Source of the DNA: Oehlia diaphana
Lineage: Eukaryota > Glomeromycota > Glomeromycetes > Glomerales > Glomeraceae
NCBI GenBank assembly: GCA_003833135.1
Contig: QZLH01000474.1
Location: forward strand, 1 to 64,000
Length of the DNA: 64,000 nucleotides
Direction of reading: 5' to 3'
Made by a program: the position numbers and the translations under genes. The notes beneath the pieces were generated by a model. The model did no database searches. It was not told the DNA's origin and saw only the letters and a program-made list of their open reading frames with translations. The stretch's first letter is position 1; each line of letters begins with the position of its first letter. Below, one piece after another: positions 32,301-43,791 of this stretch.

Positions 32301-33320
32301 TATGAATACTACTAAAAAAATATTGCACTAGTTAGATACGCGTTGATTAATCCTACTTTTCACAAATAATGTATACAAAAAAAAAATCGATTTATTTTTT
32401 CTATCACCAAAATAACACGTTATCAATTTCATATGATATCAAGTTTCGGTATCTTATCTTTTGAATTTACTTGATATGCAGTATTTGTTGGATTACTTGA
32501 TAACAAATATTTATAAACATGGCTTGGGAAACTTTGACGATCTTAAATTTTTTGGAAATTAAACATGTTTAAACAGGATTAAAAAGAAATCTATTTTTAA
32601 AATCTTGCAGATGGAACGTTTTTATTTCAATGATTTTATGTATGTTACCGTGTATCACGTTACCTACAAGTTACGTAATGAATTACGTTCGTTATGTTCT
32701 TATATAATCGTTTATGAATGTAGTCAATGTACTACTAAAAAATATTGCACTAGTTAGATACGCGTTTATTAATCCTACTTTTCACAAATAAAAACTTTCT
32801 ATGTATACAAAAAAAAAAAAATCGATTTATTTTTTTCTATCACCAAAATATTCAATTTAACACAATTTCATATGATATCAAGTTTCGTTATCTTATCTTA
32901 TGAATTTACTACCTGATATGCAGTATTTGTTGGATTATTTGATAACAAATATTTACAAACATGGTGTCTGATGGCTTGGGAAACTTTGACGATCTTAAAT
33001 TTTTTGAAAATTAAACATGTTTAAACAGGATAAAAAAGAAATCTATTTTTAAAATCTTGCAGATGGAACGTTTTTATTTCATGTTATGTTACCGTGTATC
33101 ACGTTACCTACAAGTTACTAATGAATTACGTTCGTTATGTAGTCAATGTACTACTAAAAAATATTGATACGCGTTGATTAATCCTACTTTTCACAAATAA
33201 AAATCGATTTCACCACAATAATTTACAATTTCATATGATAATATGATATCAATATAATCAAAAATAATATACGAGACAATATATAGATTATGCAGTATTT
33301 GTCGATTGGCCAGTAATAAA
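29390..33320. repeat. Degenerate tandem repeat array, at least 7 copies of 440-610 bp
   Basis: The same landmarks recur in the same order. The (t)gtctgatggcttggg block is at about 29712, 30324, 30881, 31421, 32012, 32518 and 32958 (steps about 612, 557, 540, 591, 506, 440). The gtttaaacaggataaaaag block is at about 29764, 30376, 30948, 31479, 32073, 32563 and 33017. The cacgttacctacaagttacg block is at about 31042, 31636, 32237, 32656, 33098 and again at 33665. The tacgcgttgattaatcc block is at about 29948, 30562, 31185, 31756, 32338, 32760 and 33170. Units shorten towards the right. No ORF is preserved, so the array is non-coding. It fills the space between the two convergent DUF4419 genes. 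Confidence 0.85.
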
Positions 33321-33635
33321 AATTTGGTTAAGCTTCCACTCTATAAAAAATTTTACTGTAACAACTCCGTAAAAATGAGCCTTTCCTGGAATGATTCGAT
33401 AAATTCCGTGATATTAGGTTATTAATTTCGGGAATATGAGCCTTTTATGGAAAAAAAGACGGAATATAAAAAACGGATCGACAGGCCTCAATCTTTCTAA
33501 AGGAGCTTCCAATAGTGCTTCCAAACTTCCAAGAGCACATCACTGCTAGGAAGTCCTTAGGTACCACCTAATACCTTTAACTTACCAATTACTTGATAGG
33601 TATGTCTCACTTACTGCTACTGCATCTGTGAATAC
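33321..33635. other. Non-repeat segment inside the last array unit (possible insertion)
   Basis: Around 33321-33635 the repeat landmarks stop and a less AT-rich sequence appears, beginning near ttaagcttccactct and ending near ctgctactgcatc. The repeat then resumes at about 33643 with the gtgaatcacgttacct block. The pattern is what an insertion into an older repeat copy would leave. I see no clear terminal repeats or target duplication. Confidence 0.45.
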
Positions 33636-33946
33636 TGTATAATTTTATGTTACATCACCGTGAATCACGTTACCTATGAGTTACGTTACGAATTACTTTT
33701 TTAAGTTACTCAATTAGAAAATTTCTTAAACTTTTATTCGTTCATGTCATTTTTTATTTAAAAAAATATATGAATAACCACTAAAAAATAACTTTAATAA
33801 AAGTACAACTTATATATTGTTCCACCTATCATATTATCATATTTCCAAAAATTGTTAAAAAATAAATGTTATACCAAGAAAAGAGAAAAAAAAACGTTCT
33901 GTATATACAAAAAAAAAAAATGATTTATATACAAAATTTTATGTTT

Positions 33947-35068
33947 TTAACACCAAAATAATTTAGTTTTTTTACTAATATTATCATTCATAATTAAATT
34001 ATTTTCAAAATCTTCTTCAATATCATCAATAATAGCCCAACCAATAACTGGTTTTACGATAACTTCACCATCTGAATTTTCAATAATTTGTTGTCTTACA
34101 CCTAAAAATCCAGTTACGAAAATTAATTTTTCTTCTTCGTTTTCTATCTCTCCATTCTTTTCAATATTAAATTTAATAGTAATTCTACCATCTGGTAAAG
34201 TGGATTCGTCTAACCAATTATCGACCAAGTTTCCTTCACAATCATAAGGAAAGAATTTTGTAATCCAACCATTTAATTCAGGGGGACCACCACATCCATA
34301 TTCTTCTCTTGCAATATTTTTCCAAAATTGTTCATCAACATTTCCTTTAAAAGTTTCAATAAATTGACGAATGATTGAATCCAAATCATTTAACCAAAAA
34401 TCCAAATCCAAATTTAAATTACGTAATTGAATCAATTTTTCTTGAATTAGTAACCAATCTTCAAGTTTACCTTCTAAGGTAATTTTAGGTATACCACAAA
34501 ACATTTCTATATTATAAGAAAAATAATTTTTTATAGAATCAAGTAATATTACACGACTTGCGGTAATTGTAGTTGAAGTGCTTGTAGAAAAATCGCATTC
34601 TAATAAAGATTTTAAATCAATTTTTTCGATATAATTGGATGTTTCTTTAACGAGGTCTTTTATACATTTTGACCAATCTCTTTTTGATGAATTATCATCA
34701 TTTAAAATGATTTTTTGTTTTTCGTTAAATTTTACAAACTTATTTTTATATTTATCAGAATATAAATTAATATGAGAGTTGACACCTTGAGCTATTGTTA
34801 ACCATATATCATCGGGTGAAAAACATAAATGTTGATGTCCATTATAAGCTTGTAATACTGCTGCCACTAATCCATGACGACATTGCATTTTTTCAAGTAC
34901 AGTAATACTTTCGCTTGTATATGCGTGGATTTTTTCAGTTTCGATTTCAAATACATTTGAAATTTGTGTTTTAATAGGTATATGAGGTCTAATTCTTTTA
35001 TCAACTTTAATATTTTTATCAAGAATTTGTGTACTTTTTGGAGTTTTTAATGAATAATAATTTTTCAT
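33947..35068 (-). CDS. DUF4419 family protein (copy B)
   Basis: Intron-less, 373 residues, a paralogue of the gene at 28141-29262. It shares AYNGHQHL, SPDDIWLTIAQGV, LLECDFSTSTSTTITASR, CGIPKITLEGKLEDW, GWITKFFPYD and FVTGFLGVRQ in the same order. Differences are spread along the protein, with a short acidic insertion (ENEEEK) and a longer acidic and Asn-rich C-terminus than copy A. Its 3' flank (33643-33946) still carries a degraded repeat unit, so the array reaches right up to the gene. Function is unknown. Poly(T)/poly(A) runs precede its start codon, as for copy A. Confidence 0.85.
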   Translation of the reverse strand: MKNYYSLKTPKSTQILDKNIKVDKRIRPHIPIKTQISNVFEIETEKIHAYTSESITVLEKMQCRHGLVAAVLQAYNGHQHLCFSPDDIWLTIAQGVNSHINLYSDKYKNKFVKFNEKQKIILNDDNSSKRDWSKCIKDLVKETSNYIEKIDLKSLLECDFSTSTSTTITASRVILLDSIKNYFSYNIEMFCGIPKITLEGKLEDWLLIQEKLIQLRNLNLDLDFWLNDLDSIIRQFIETFKGNVDEQFWKNIAREEYGCGGPPELNGWITKFFPYDCEGNLVDNWLDESTLPDGRITIKFNIEKNGEIENEEEKLIFVTGFLGVRQQIIENSDGEVIVKPVIGWAIIDDIEEDFENNLIMNDNISKKTKLFWC

Positions 35069-37577
35069 TCTTTTTTTTTTTTTTTTATAAAAATGGATTG
35101 AAAATGAACGGAAAAGTCGTTGTTTATATTCCTTTTTTTTTTTTTTTTTTTTAATATAACGTATAAATTAAACAGTTTAAAATACACAATAATAATTTGA
35201 ATAACAAATAAACAAAGTTAATATAAATTGTGCGCCCGTAATACAATTGTGATTATACTTTTTATATAATTTTTGATAGAAAAATGTATGGAATTTTTAA
35301 AATGAAATCTGCATGCATTTAATAAATTTATTATTGATTACTAGTTTTTCTTTTTTATATTTTATCGGGATTCTTACATTTTATCGGGATTCTTATATTG
35401 CGGTTTTTCCCTATCAAAAGAAAAATTGCTTTAAATAGACCTACTTAAAATTGCAATTTAAATAAAATATAGGTATATTCAGGTTGTTTTTCTTACTTGG
35501 GATGTTATATCGAACACCGATCCACATGTATTGACGATATAAAATTTGGTAATTATTCCTGTAGATTGATTACTTCATAACTTTCATTTATTCTTGATTT
35601 AATTATATTATTATGTTACACCGTTAAACCTTTGTTATTATCAAAGTAATCTGTACTCATTTGTTTATTGAATCAAATTATTTACTTTTATCATTGTGAA
35701 ATTTGTGTTATAAAGCGCATTTATTCGAGAAGGAAATTTCTTTCTTCTGTAAAGATTTCTGATTTCTTTTGATAAATCTATCAAAAAATCTGTTATTTTA
35801 TACTCTATATAGACAAACTATATTTTATAGGTTATCGAAATTTAGTTAGTTATTAACTTTATCTTGCATGATTATTGTTTATCTCAGTAAAAATTTTATT
35901 TATCACGTGTAGGGACGAATAATACGCATATGAATTATGCGCATATTACATCTTACTGTTATTTAAGGTCAAAAAAATACGATCATTTCAATATATCATG
36001 AAAATATATGCAAATACCAACCAATTTCTTTTCAGATGCAGCAGATGAATGTTGGAATAGATAGAATCTTTTTTTTTTACTACAAAAAAACAATTTTTTT
36101 TTGTAAAAAAATCTAAATAACATTTTCGTTAAACTATAATTCTAGCTAGAGTTAAGGTATAATTTTTACCAAAATTACGATATAATAAAATAAAATTTAT
36201 CATGCGCATTAACCTTATGCTCTATGTATGTAGGGTATGGTTAAACATCACATATAAAATGATCACGTGCCATACATTGTACAGAATAGAACACTAGGCC
36301 TTTCTTTATTTGGTAATAAATAATGTAGATCTGTATGGAACGCGCGTGAAATTTTGCATACCCTACATACATAGGTATATATGCACTACATGTTATCGTA
36401 ACACCCCAGTTATGCGCATCACGTCACGTAACGCATAATGCGCATGGCAAACATCTCTAATCACGTGTTACAATTTTTAAATGGTGAAATGATGAAATGG
36501 TAAAATGGCTGATTACAAATTATGAAGGCGCAGGAAGGAACAAAAAAACACGTACAGTATATATTAGTATACTAGTATCTAACGTTCATAGATGCGTTAT
36601 GCCATTATTTTTTTCAAAACACAAAATTTTTTCTTGATTTTCTTTTGAAACGTTTAATTTATGTGAAATAAAAGTGTGCATTATTATTAAAAATTTTTCG
36701 CACAGGTTTTTTTACGTCCGAAAATTTCAGAATGAAAAGAGATTCATTCAAAGGAAAATAATCCAATATACAATATTTTTTCAGATTCATGTGAAATTAC
36801 AAATATGAAACATTTTTTAACTTTGAGAAGATGCCAAAGAAAAGATGCCAAGATTTAGAAATAAATTTGATTTTAGAGTTTAGACAATGATACAATGATT
36901 TGATTATAATGAATTATTATTTGCGAACAGAAGCAATAAATAGCGTTTAAAACCGTATTATGCGTTAACCGAGTGTTAACGTTTTAATTGTATAGAATTA
37001 TATTTAGAATATTCTGTAATAAAAGTAATAATTCCAATAAAATCATTATACCAGCGCGTTCGTCTGGAGAATCTGTCTAATAATATACACGGATGTGGTC
37101 CAATTATCAAAAAAAAAAAGGTTAACAGTTAATGCAAGGTGACATAATACATAATGCGCAAAGAAAATGCCAAGTTTGATGATGTAATTAAGCCAATTCT
37201 CCGATAATACATACCTATTATAGATCATATAGAACGCAGTTTTTTACTGTGCCATTGTGGCAGCAACATTACGCTTATTAATACTATATTTATTATACAC
37301 ATGTATATATATATACAGTATATATACTATCTAAAATAAAGTTCAGATATACAGTTTAAATAGTATAAATAATTATATATATATATATATATATTTTATG
37401 AAACAAGGATTAGGGCTATCTAATTATATTATATATAGTAATTGAATAATACCGTACATTCCGAATTTCCGAAATATAACTATAATAAACTATTCATTTT
37501 TAAAATATGTATACTAAATAAAGACTAAATTATATATATTAATTATAATTTATATATATATATTATATATATATATT
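35069..37577. other. AT-rich intergenic region with repeats
   Basis: No convincing gene in about 2.5 kb. It contains the 153-base candidate MITE at 36222-36374, several copies of short atgcgcat palindromes at about 35925-36445, and AT dinucleotide tracts at about 37376-37394 and 37551-37575. The ORF at 37046-37228 has no coding character. Confidence 0.55.
36222..36374. mobile_element. Candidate MITE with perfect 18-bp terminal inverted repeats
   Basis: The 18 bases at 36222-36239 (ctatgtatgtagggtatg) are an exact reverse complement of 36357-36374. The 153-base element has no ORF. I do not see a clear target-site duplication, so the class is open. A perfect 18-base inverted pair at this distance is unlikely by chance even in AT-rich DNA, since the arms are not simple repeats. 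Confidence 0.55.
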
Positions 37578-39039
37578 TTAAAATGATTCGGTATCACTTC
37601 CTTCATCATTACAAACTACATCGTGTTCAATATCTTTCGTACAACCTTCCGTTCCTAATAACATTCCACAAGCACCACAAATACAAGGATCAATTTCTAT
37701 ATCACATTCAGGAGTTCCACAAATATGTCTTGTTTCGCAACCAGATTTAGTTTCTTCCCATCCACAACAAGTATATTTCCATCTACAACCACTTTCACCC
37801 CAAAATCTATTACAACCTGAACATTGTTTAACACATCCTTGTTCTAAAAAAGAACGATGACAATCTCTACATTTTTCATTAGATGATAAAATGACACCAG
37901 CAGCGGCGCCTACGATACCACCAGCGATCGTTCCCGCCGCTAATCCAGCCGGACCGGCAGCAGATGCGGGCCTAGCAGCTGCTGCAGCACCTGTTATTGC
38001 ACCAGAAATCATAGTAGGTAAGATTTTTCCTGTAGAAGATCTAGGTCTATCAGAATGAACAAGAACAACTGGACCTGAATGATCTCTAATTAAATTATTA
38101 GGATGATAACGTTCAACATGAATATTATGTCTTGGAGAAGGATTAATATTTGGATGACAATGTTTATCAAATAATCTAGGATCTCCTAAACAATTACATC
38201 TTTTACATTTTGCTTGTATAAAAAAAATTTCCACACCAAAAGGTAAGTAAGAGATTCTATTTCTAACTTTTTCACCAATTTCATCTTTTAAATAAACATT
38301 CCAACTTAATCTTTGTTCAATAGACATAGTTTTATAAATATCACTTGAATTATTATTTAAATCAAAAATCCAACAAGCTAAATGATCAACTTTAATATTA
38401 CATTCATCAACATCAAGATTTTTTTCATTAATAAATTTCATCATAGCCAATTTAGCAGCTATTTTAGAACCTTCACATAAACTTGGAGATAACATTGGAC
38501 CTTTAATAATAATTAAAACACTTTTCCAAATATTACCATCAAATTCATTTAAATCAGCATATTCAACTAAATTTTGTATAAAACTAGCACCACGTTGTAA
38601 AGTTTGATCACAACGTTCACTTTCCAAACAAAACCATAATATAAAATCAATCTTAAATTTGTTATTTACTGAATTCTTTTGCATTAAAGTTAACATATTA
38701 CGAAATATTTCTGAATCATCACTACCTCCACTATCAGAAAATCCTGGAGTATCTATATATCTATATTTATCATTTTCATATAAAACTGTTTGTTTTGTTA
38801 TTGAATCTGATCCTCCTCCTGGTATAGCATTTACTCCAAAAACTATTCTTCCAAATGTACTCTTACCAGTTCCTGTTCCTCCGATAGCCAATATAGTTTT
38901 TTTCCTTAACTCATTATCGTGAACATGCTAAGAGAGAATATGATTCATTATAATGAAAGTAATTTAATTTAATTGAAATTATATAAAAACTATATAGAGT
39001 AAAAATAGAGTAAAATATTATATCCATATTTCTTACCAT
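37578..39039 (-). CDS. AIG1-like GTPase with glycine-zipper segment and Cys-rich C-terminus
   Basis: A predicted P-loop GTPase of the AIG1/GIMAP-like (septin/Toc34-related) group: G1 GTGTGKST at about residues 18-25 and G3 DTPGF at about 60-64. The region after the G domain differs from classical family members. At about residues 300-347 it has an Ala/Gly-rich, weakly polar segment with a GxxxG ladder (TIAGGIVGAAAGVIL), like a glycine-zipper membrane insert. A Cys-rich tail (about 350-440) follows, with repeated CxxC and GC pairs that could bind zinc. The main exon is 37578-38927; its frame is open upstream to a ttag acceptor. The only suitable upstream start is an ATG at 39037-39039 followed directly by gtaaga, so exon 1 would be the start codon alone, joined in phase 0 (450 residues). 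Function is unknown. Confidence 0.75.
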
Positions 39040-39071
39040 TTTGTTATAATAAATTAATTTTAAAGTAGAAG

Positions 39072-39111
<40 letters not shown>

Positions 39112-39154
39112 ATTTTAAAAAAAAAAAAAAAAAAATAAAATAAAATAAACAAAA

Positions 39155-39783
39155 NNNNNNNNNNNNNNNNNNNNNNNNNNNNNNNNNNNNNNNNNNNNNN
39201 NNNNNNNNNNNNNNNNNNNNNNNNNNNNNNNNNNNNNNNNNNNNNNNNNNNNNNNNNNNNNNNNNNNNNNNNNNNNNNNNNNNNNNNNNNNNNNNNNNNN
39301 NNNNNNNNNNNNNNNNNNNNNNNNNNNNNNNNNNNNNNNNNNNNNNNNNNNNNNNNNNNNNNNNNNNNNNNNNNNNNNNNNNNNNNNNNNNNNNNNNNNN
39401 NNNNNNNNNNNNNNNNNNNNNNNNNNNNNNNNNNNNNNNNNNNNNNNNNNNNNNNNNNNNNNNNNNNNNNNNNNNNNNNNNNNNNNNNNNNNNNNNNNNN
39501 NNNNNNNNNNNNNNNNNNNNNNNNNNNNNNNNNNNNNNNNNNNNNNNNNNNNNNNNNNNNNNNNNNNNNNNNNNNNNNNNNNNNNNNNNNNNNNNNNNNN
39601 NNNNNNNNNNNNNNNNNNNNNNNNNNNNNNNNNNNNNNNNNNNNNNNNNNNNNNNNNNNNNNNNNNNNNNNNNNNNNNNNNNNNNNNNNNNNNNNNNNNN
39701 NNNNNNNNNNNNNNNNNNNNNNNNNNNNNNNNNNNNNNNNNNNNNNNNNNNNNNNNNNNNNNNNNNNNNNNNNNNNNNNNNNN
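39155..39783. other. Assembly gap (629 N)
   Basis: A run of N. Both sides are A/T homopolymers (about 39070-39154 and 39784-39830), so the gap probably reflects failure to assemble low-complexity DNA. Real length and content are unknown. Confidence 0.98.
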
Positions 39784-39789
39784 AAAAAA

Positions 39790-39833
<44 letters not shown>

Positions 39834-41948
39834 AAAGTAATTTTACAATCTGTAAAAAAAAAAAATGAGGGAGTGAATTATATAATAATTATTACATAAA
39901 AAAAAAAAAATAATAATTCAAATTTGGGTTAATTATACCTCTCACGTGGAATTTACCCTTTTGAAACACTATCCATATGGGGTTCAAATGATGCAACATA
40001 TATCATTGATATATTTAGTTGTGGATTTTCAAGTTTTTTTTCTTTATGTCGTCTTATTATGCGCAAAAAAAAGTCGTTGTTCTTTTAGTAAAAAAAGAGT
40101 ACTACCTTGATAAGCCAAACTAGAATTACATTGTATATCAGTGAAACAATGTGAATCACCAAAAATATAACTGTGAAAAGTAATCAAAGAATTTTTTTAA
40201 GGCGAGATTGAATCCTTTGTCCTTTGATTTGTTTTATCACAATTTTCATGATCCTCCCCCCAAAAAATGAATTATTTTTTTTTAAGGTTAAACTATATTT
40301 ATATCTATCTATTTTTTTTTTTGCGCCACAAAATAATAATCTTTTTTTTTCGCTTTTATGCAATTCTTAGCCAATAATATATGACTCTATCAAGTTGTAC
40401 AAAGTTGTACGAATTGCGTAGTTGTACCAGTAAATACCCATGGAATTTACACGAAATCCGAGTCGCAGTAATTGAACTTACCTAAATTGGTTATCGAAAA
40501 ATTTTTCTTTCATTACGAAATTAAAAAATTTCTAAAATAAATGAGGGAAGAAAAAGAAACTGTAAAATTTATAAAATATTGGGATTCGGAGATCAATTAT
40601 ATAATAATTTTTAATATTCAATATTTTTTAAGAAGAAAAAAAAAAGGTTAGATTGACGCAGGCGTTCGTAAAATGGAAATCTAGAAATTTAATTTTTATG
40701 ATAAACAGATAATCAAACATACAATGCATTTTAATTATAAATAACGATTTTTGGAAACGTTTTTTTAATAATAAGACATGGCTTTTTTTTTTTAAAAGCT
40801 CAATTAAATTTGGAAATTTCTTAATAGAAATTGTAAAGGCGTTTCAAAATTTTTACCAAATAATTAAATATTGATTAGACTAAATAGGGAAATTACTTAA
40901 TGTAAAATAATACGTCATAAACTTTATTCACCATATTTGTTAACTGCGAAATTTAATTATCGAAAATCGCTAAAAGCTCTCACGGGACGGGACGGGGAAA
41001 GGTTCCTGGATTCCTAATTTATATAATAAATAAACAAGAACAACTATAATTATCGTAATTATCGTAAATTATCGTTCAAATATTAAAATTTTATGAACTT
41101 TAAGATATCAATTATTTTATCATGATTGGATTGTAAATATTTCGAATTAATCTCGAGTAATTATTATTGGATGGGAGAAAATATCCGTTTCCTATTCCGT
41201 AATCATAAAATAAATAATTACCTCATTTTAATAGGATAGATGTATTGTTTCTTTTGATTTAACGCCATATGACTAGTAAAAAGTATTTTCTTTTGTTGGA
41301 TAATGTCTATAACGTATTACATTACATGTTAATTCTTTTAAAATCATTTTCATTTGAGTAAATTAAAATTTAATAATTTATAAGCGAACGAGCGAACACA
41401 TAATGCATAATAATATTACAAGGGAACAATAATAAATACGTTGTGTATTCGGCAATATGCATAAAGATTTATGGTTTTTTTGATAATATTTTACGTTGTC
41501 GCATTAATTTAGGAAACGAATATTTATAGATACATTATATCTAAGATATAAATGCATAAAATGCATAACAATTTCCTTGTCTATTATAAAGTTTAGTTTA
41601 TTATTCGTGTAATTCATAACAATTGACTTTCATGATTTTTACACAAGAGGGCTTATAACAAAAAGTCACGTGTATTACATTGGTAACAATTTATATAAGT
41701 TGCGTTTAAATATCAATGTTTTGCAATTAGCTGAAATATTTTCGTTAAAAAACAATAAAAAAACGATCCTTATATAATACACTCTTTTTTATTAACAATC
41801 TTTATTAGGAAAGATACAAAATATTTATATTTATTTTTATAATTTCGAAATTTTCGATAACCATTAACTAACATACATTTTATATAAATATATACAGTAT
41901 ATATATATATATATATATATTTTCCCTCCTCCTTTTCAATCATAAAAT
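39784..41948. other. AT-rich intergenic region
   Basis: No ORF of coding character. Short homopolymers are frequent. A small GC-rich patch (cgggacgggacgggg) lies at about 40983. The last 100 bases hold an AT dinucleotide run just before the start of the PC-esterase gene. Confidence 0.5.
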
Positions 41949-43791
41949 ATGCTTAACCCTAAAATAATTTCACCATTATTTCATCAAAATACAAAAGGAA
42001 CTTTATTAAAAAGAGTTATACCATTATTATTTATAATTGGATTGTTAATATGTTATAAATATTTTGTTGAAATAACATATGAAATAATCTTTCCTACTCC
42101 AAATACTCCAACTATCCCTAATGTTCCTATTATTCCCCCTGTTTCTACTATTCCTATAACAAATGTAAATGATGATGTCGAGATTGACCCATTATCTACT
42201 GAGAATCATGAATATAAATTTCGCGTTAAACTTGATGGTATATAAATAAATATATATTTTTTCGATAATTCAAAAAATAATTTATTCATATATATATATA
42301 TATATATATATATTTTTTATTTTTAATTAGAAATAAAGGCGGTTTATCAAGTTATGGACATTATTCGAATTATAATAGAACCTCGGTAAGTTTACAAAAT
42401 TTACGCCTGACGTAACACAATATATACAGTAACTCGAAAGTGTCAGTACATCAGCGCAGTTTTCACGTTTAAACCTCTAAGCTCTAATTAATTATGCCTT
42501 TTTTTTTTTTTACTTTTAAAATAGTCATCCATCATTAGCAAATAAATTAGAATCAACATTCTTCAGAGTTACAATAACTGGAACAACAATTTTTACACCA
42601 CAATTAATTTCATCCTCAAATTCATCAGTTCTCGTATATGAAGCCCCATTAATGGATCAAGGAGATTATAAAGTACAAGTACGATTAACATTTTATGATT
42701 ATAAAGAAATTTATTCTTTCGAATCTGATGAAATACCAGATCCAAGATTATCTCCAAAAGTAAAAATAATTGATCGTGTTATTGTAAATGGAGTTTTCAC
42801 ATTTAAAGTTGAACAATCTCCTCTATGGGATAGATTAAAACCTGATTTACCTGATTCATGTTCTGATATTTCCATATTGAGAGGAAGATGGACTGAAGAT
42901 CTCTCACAATTTATACCATATAATTGTATTATACCAAAAAATCCTGATAAAAACTTTTTAGAAATTGAAGTTTTTAACAAAGGATATCCAAAATTTATTG
43001 ATTATAATAATTTACCTTTTAGATATACTTGGATAAGATTCTTGGGAGATTCTAATACAAGAAGATTATTTAATAGAGTTAAAGGTAAAATAGGAGGTTC
43101 ATGTATTGCGATGCGAGATGGACAAAATAAGAATATAAATACCCAATACTTTTGCAAAGCAAATTATACAAAAACAAATTTTCTTGGAGAAAAAGATCCT
43201 CGTCCAAGAGAAATTTATTTAACTTATGAATGGTATTTTCCAGGAAGTAATTATAGTTTGGAAACTTTATTAAGTAACACATTTGAACAAACTTGTAAAC
43301 AATATGATAAATGTGTGGAAAATATTCAATGTGATTCGAATATTATTAGTTCAAAAAATATTTGTTCAACAAAACAAGCAGATTATACATTTATATCTAT
43401 TGGATCTCATACTCCAGGTTGGAATGTTGAGAGTAATGATAAATATCTTGAAAAAATATTTCAGCAAATTCATGATGAGAATTATCGAGAAAAACTTACA
43501 TTTATTACCACTAATGTCGCTAATATAAATAAAATACCAGAAAATTATAAAGATCAATATTTAATAAGAAATAATTTTAGGATAACAAAAGCTAATGAAT
43601 TATTAAAGAAATATGTTGATAAAAGTCAAAAAGATGGTTACAGTAATATAGATTTATTAGATTTTTTTGGAACCACTCAACCAATATGTGAATATTCAAG
43701 TGATGCTGTACATTATAAAGATAGTGTATATCAAGAACAAACTCGATTGGTACTTGATAGATTGATTAGTTATATAAAAACGATACACTAA
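41949..43791 (+). CDS. Type II membrane PC-esterase (TBL/NXPE-like), possible polysaccharide O-acetyltransferase
   Basis: Three exons (41949-42237, 42331-42385, 42525-43791) join in frame to about 536 residues. A single membrane segment near residues 22-41 (VIPLLFIIGLLICYKYFV) follows a short basic N-terminus, giving a type II topology with the catalytic part in the secretory lumen. A Pro/Thr-rich stem follows. The catalytic domain has the GDS motif in FLGDSNTRRLF and the distal Asp/His in SSDAVHY, the arrangement of the GDSL-like PC-esterase family, which includes plant TBL O-acetyltransferases and NXPE proteins. Several Cys and N-glycosylation sequons support a lumenal location. By family, it could acetylate cell-wall or glycoprotein sugars; the substrate is unknown. 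The start is the first ATG, 14 codons before the first basic pair. Confidence 0.75.

Noticed and set aside
37046..37228. 60-codon minus-strand ORF with a hydrophobic stretch
   Set aside because: Short, low complexity, no splice or start context, in repeat-rich spacer.
39107..39832. ORF spanning the N gap
   Set aside because: It consists of undetermined bases and poly(T)/poly(A) translation.
41035..41075. Short aattatcgta repeats
   Set aside because: Only two or three imperfect copies of ten bases; not distinguishable from AT-rich background.
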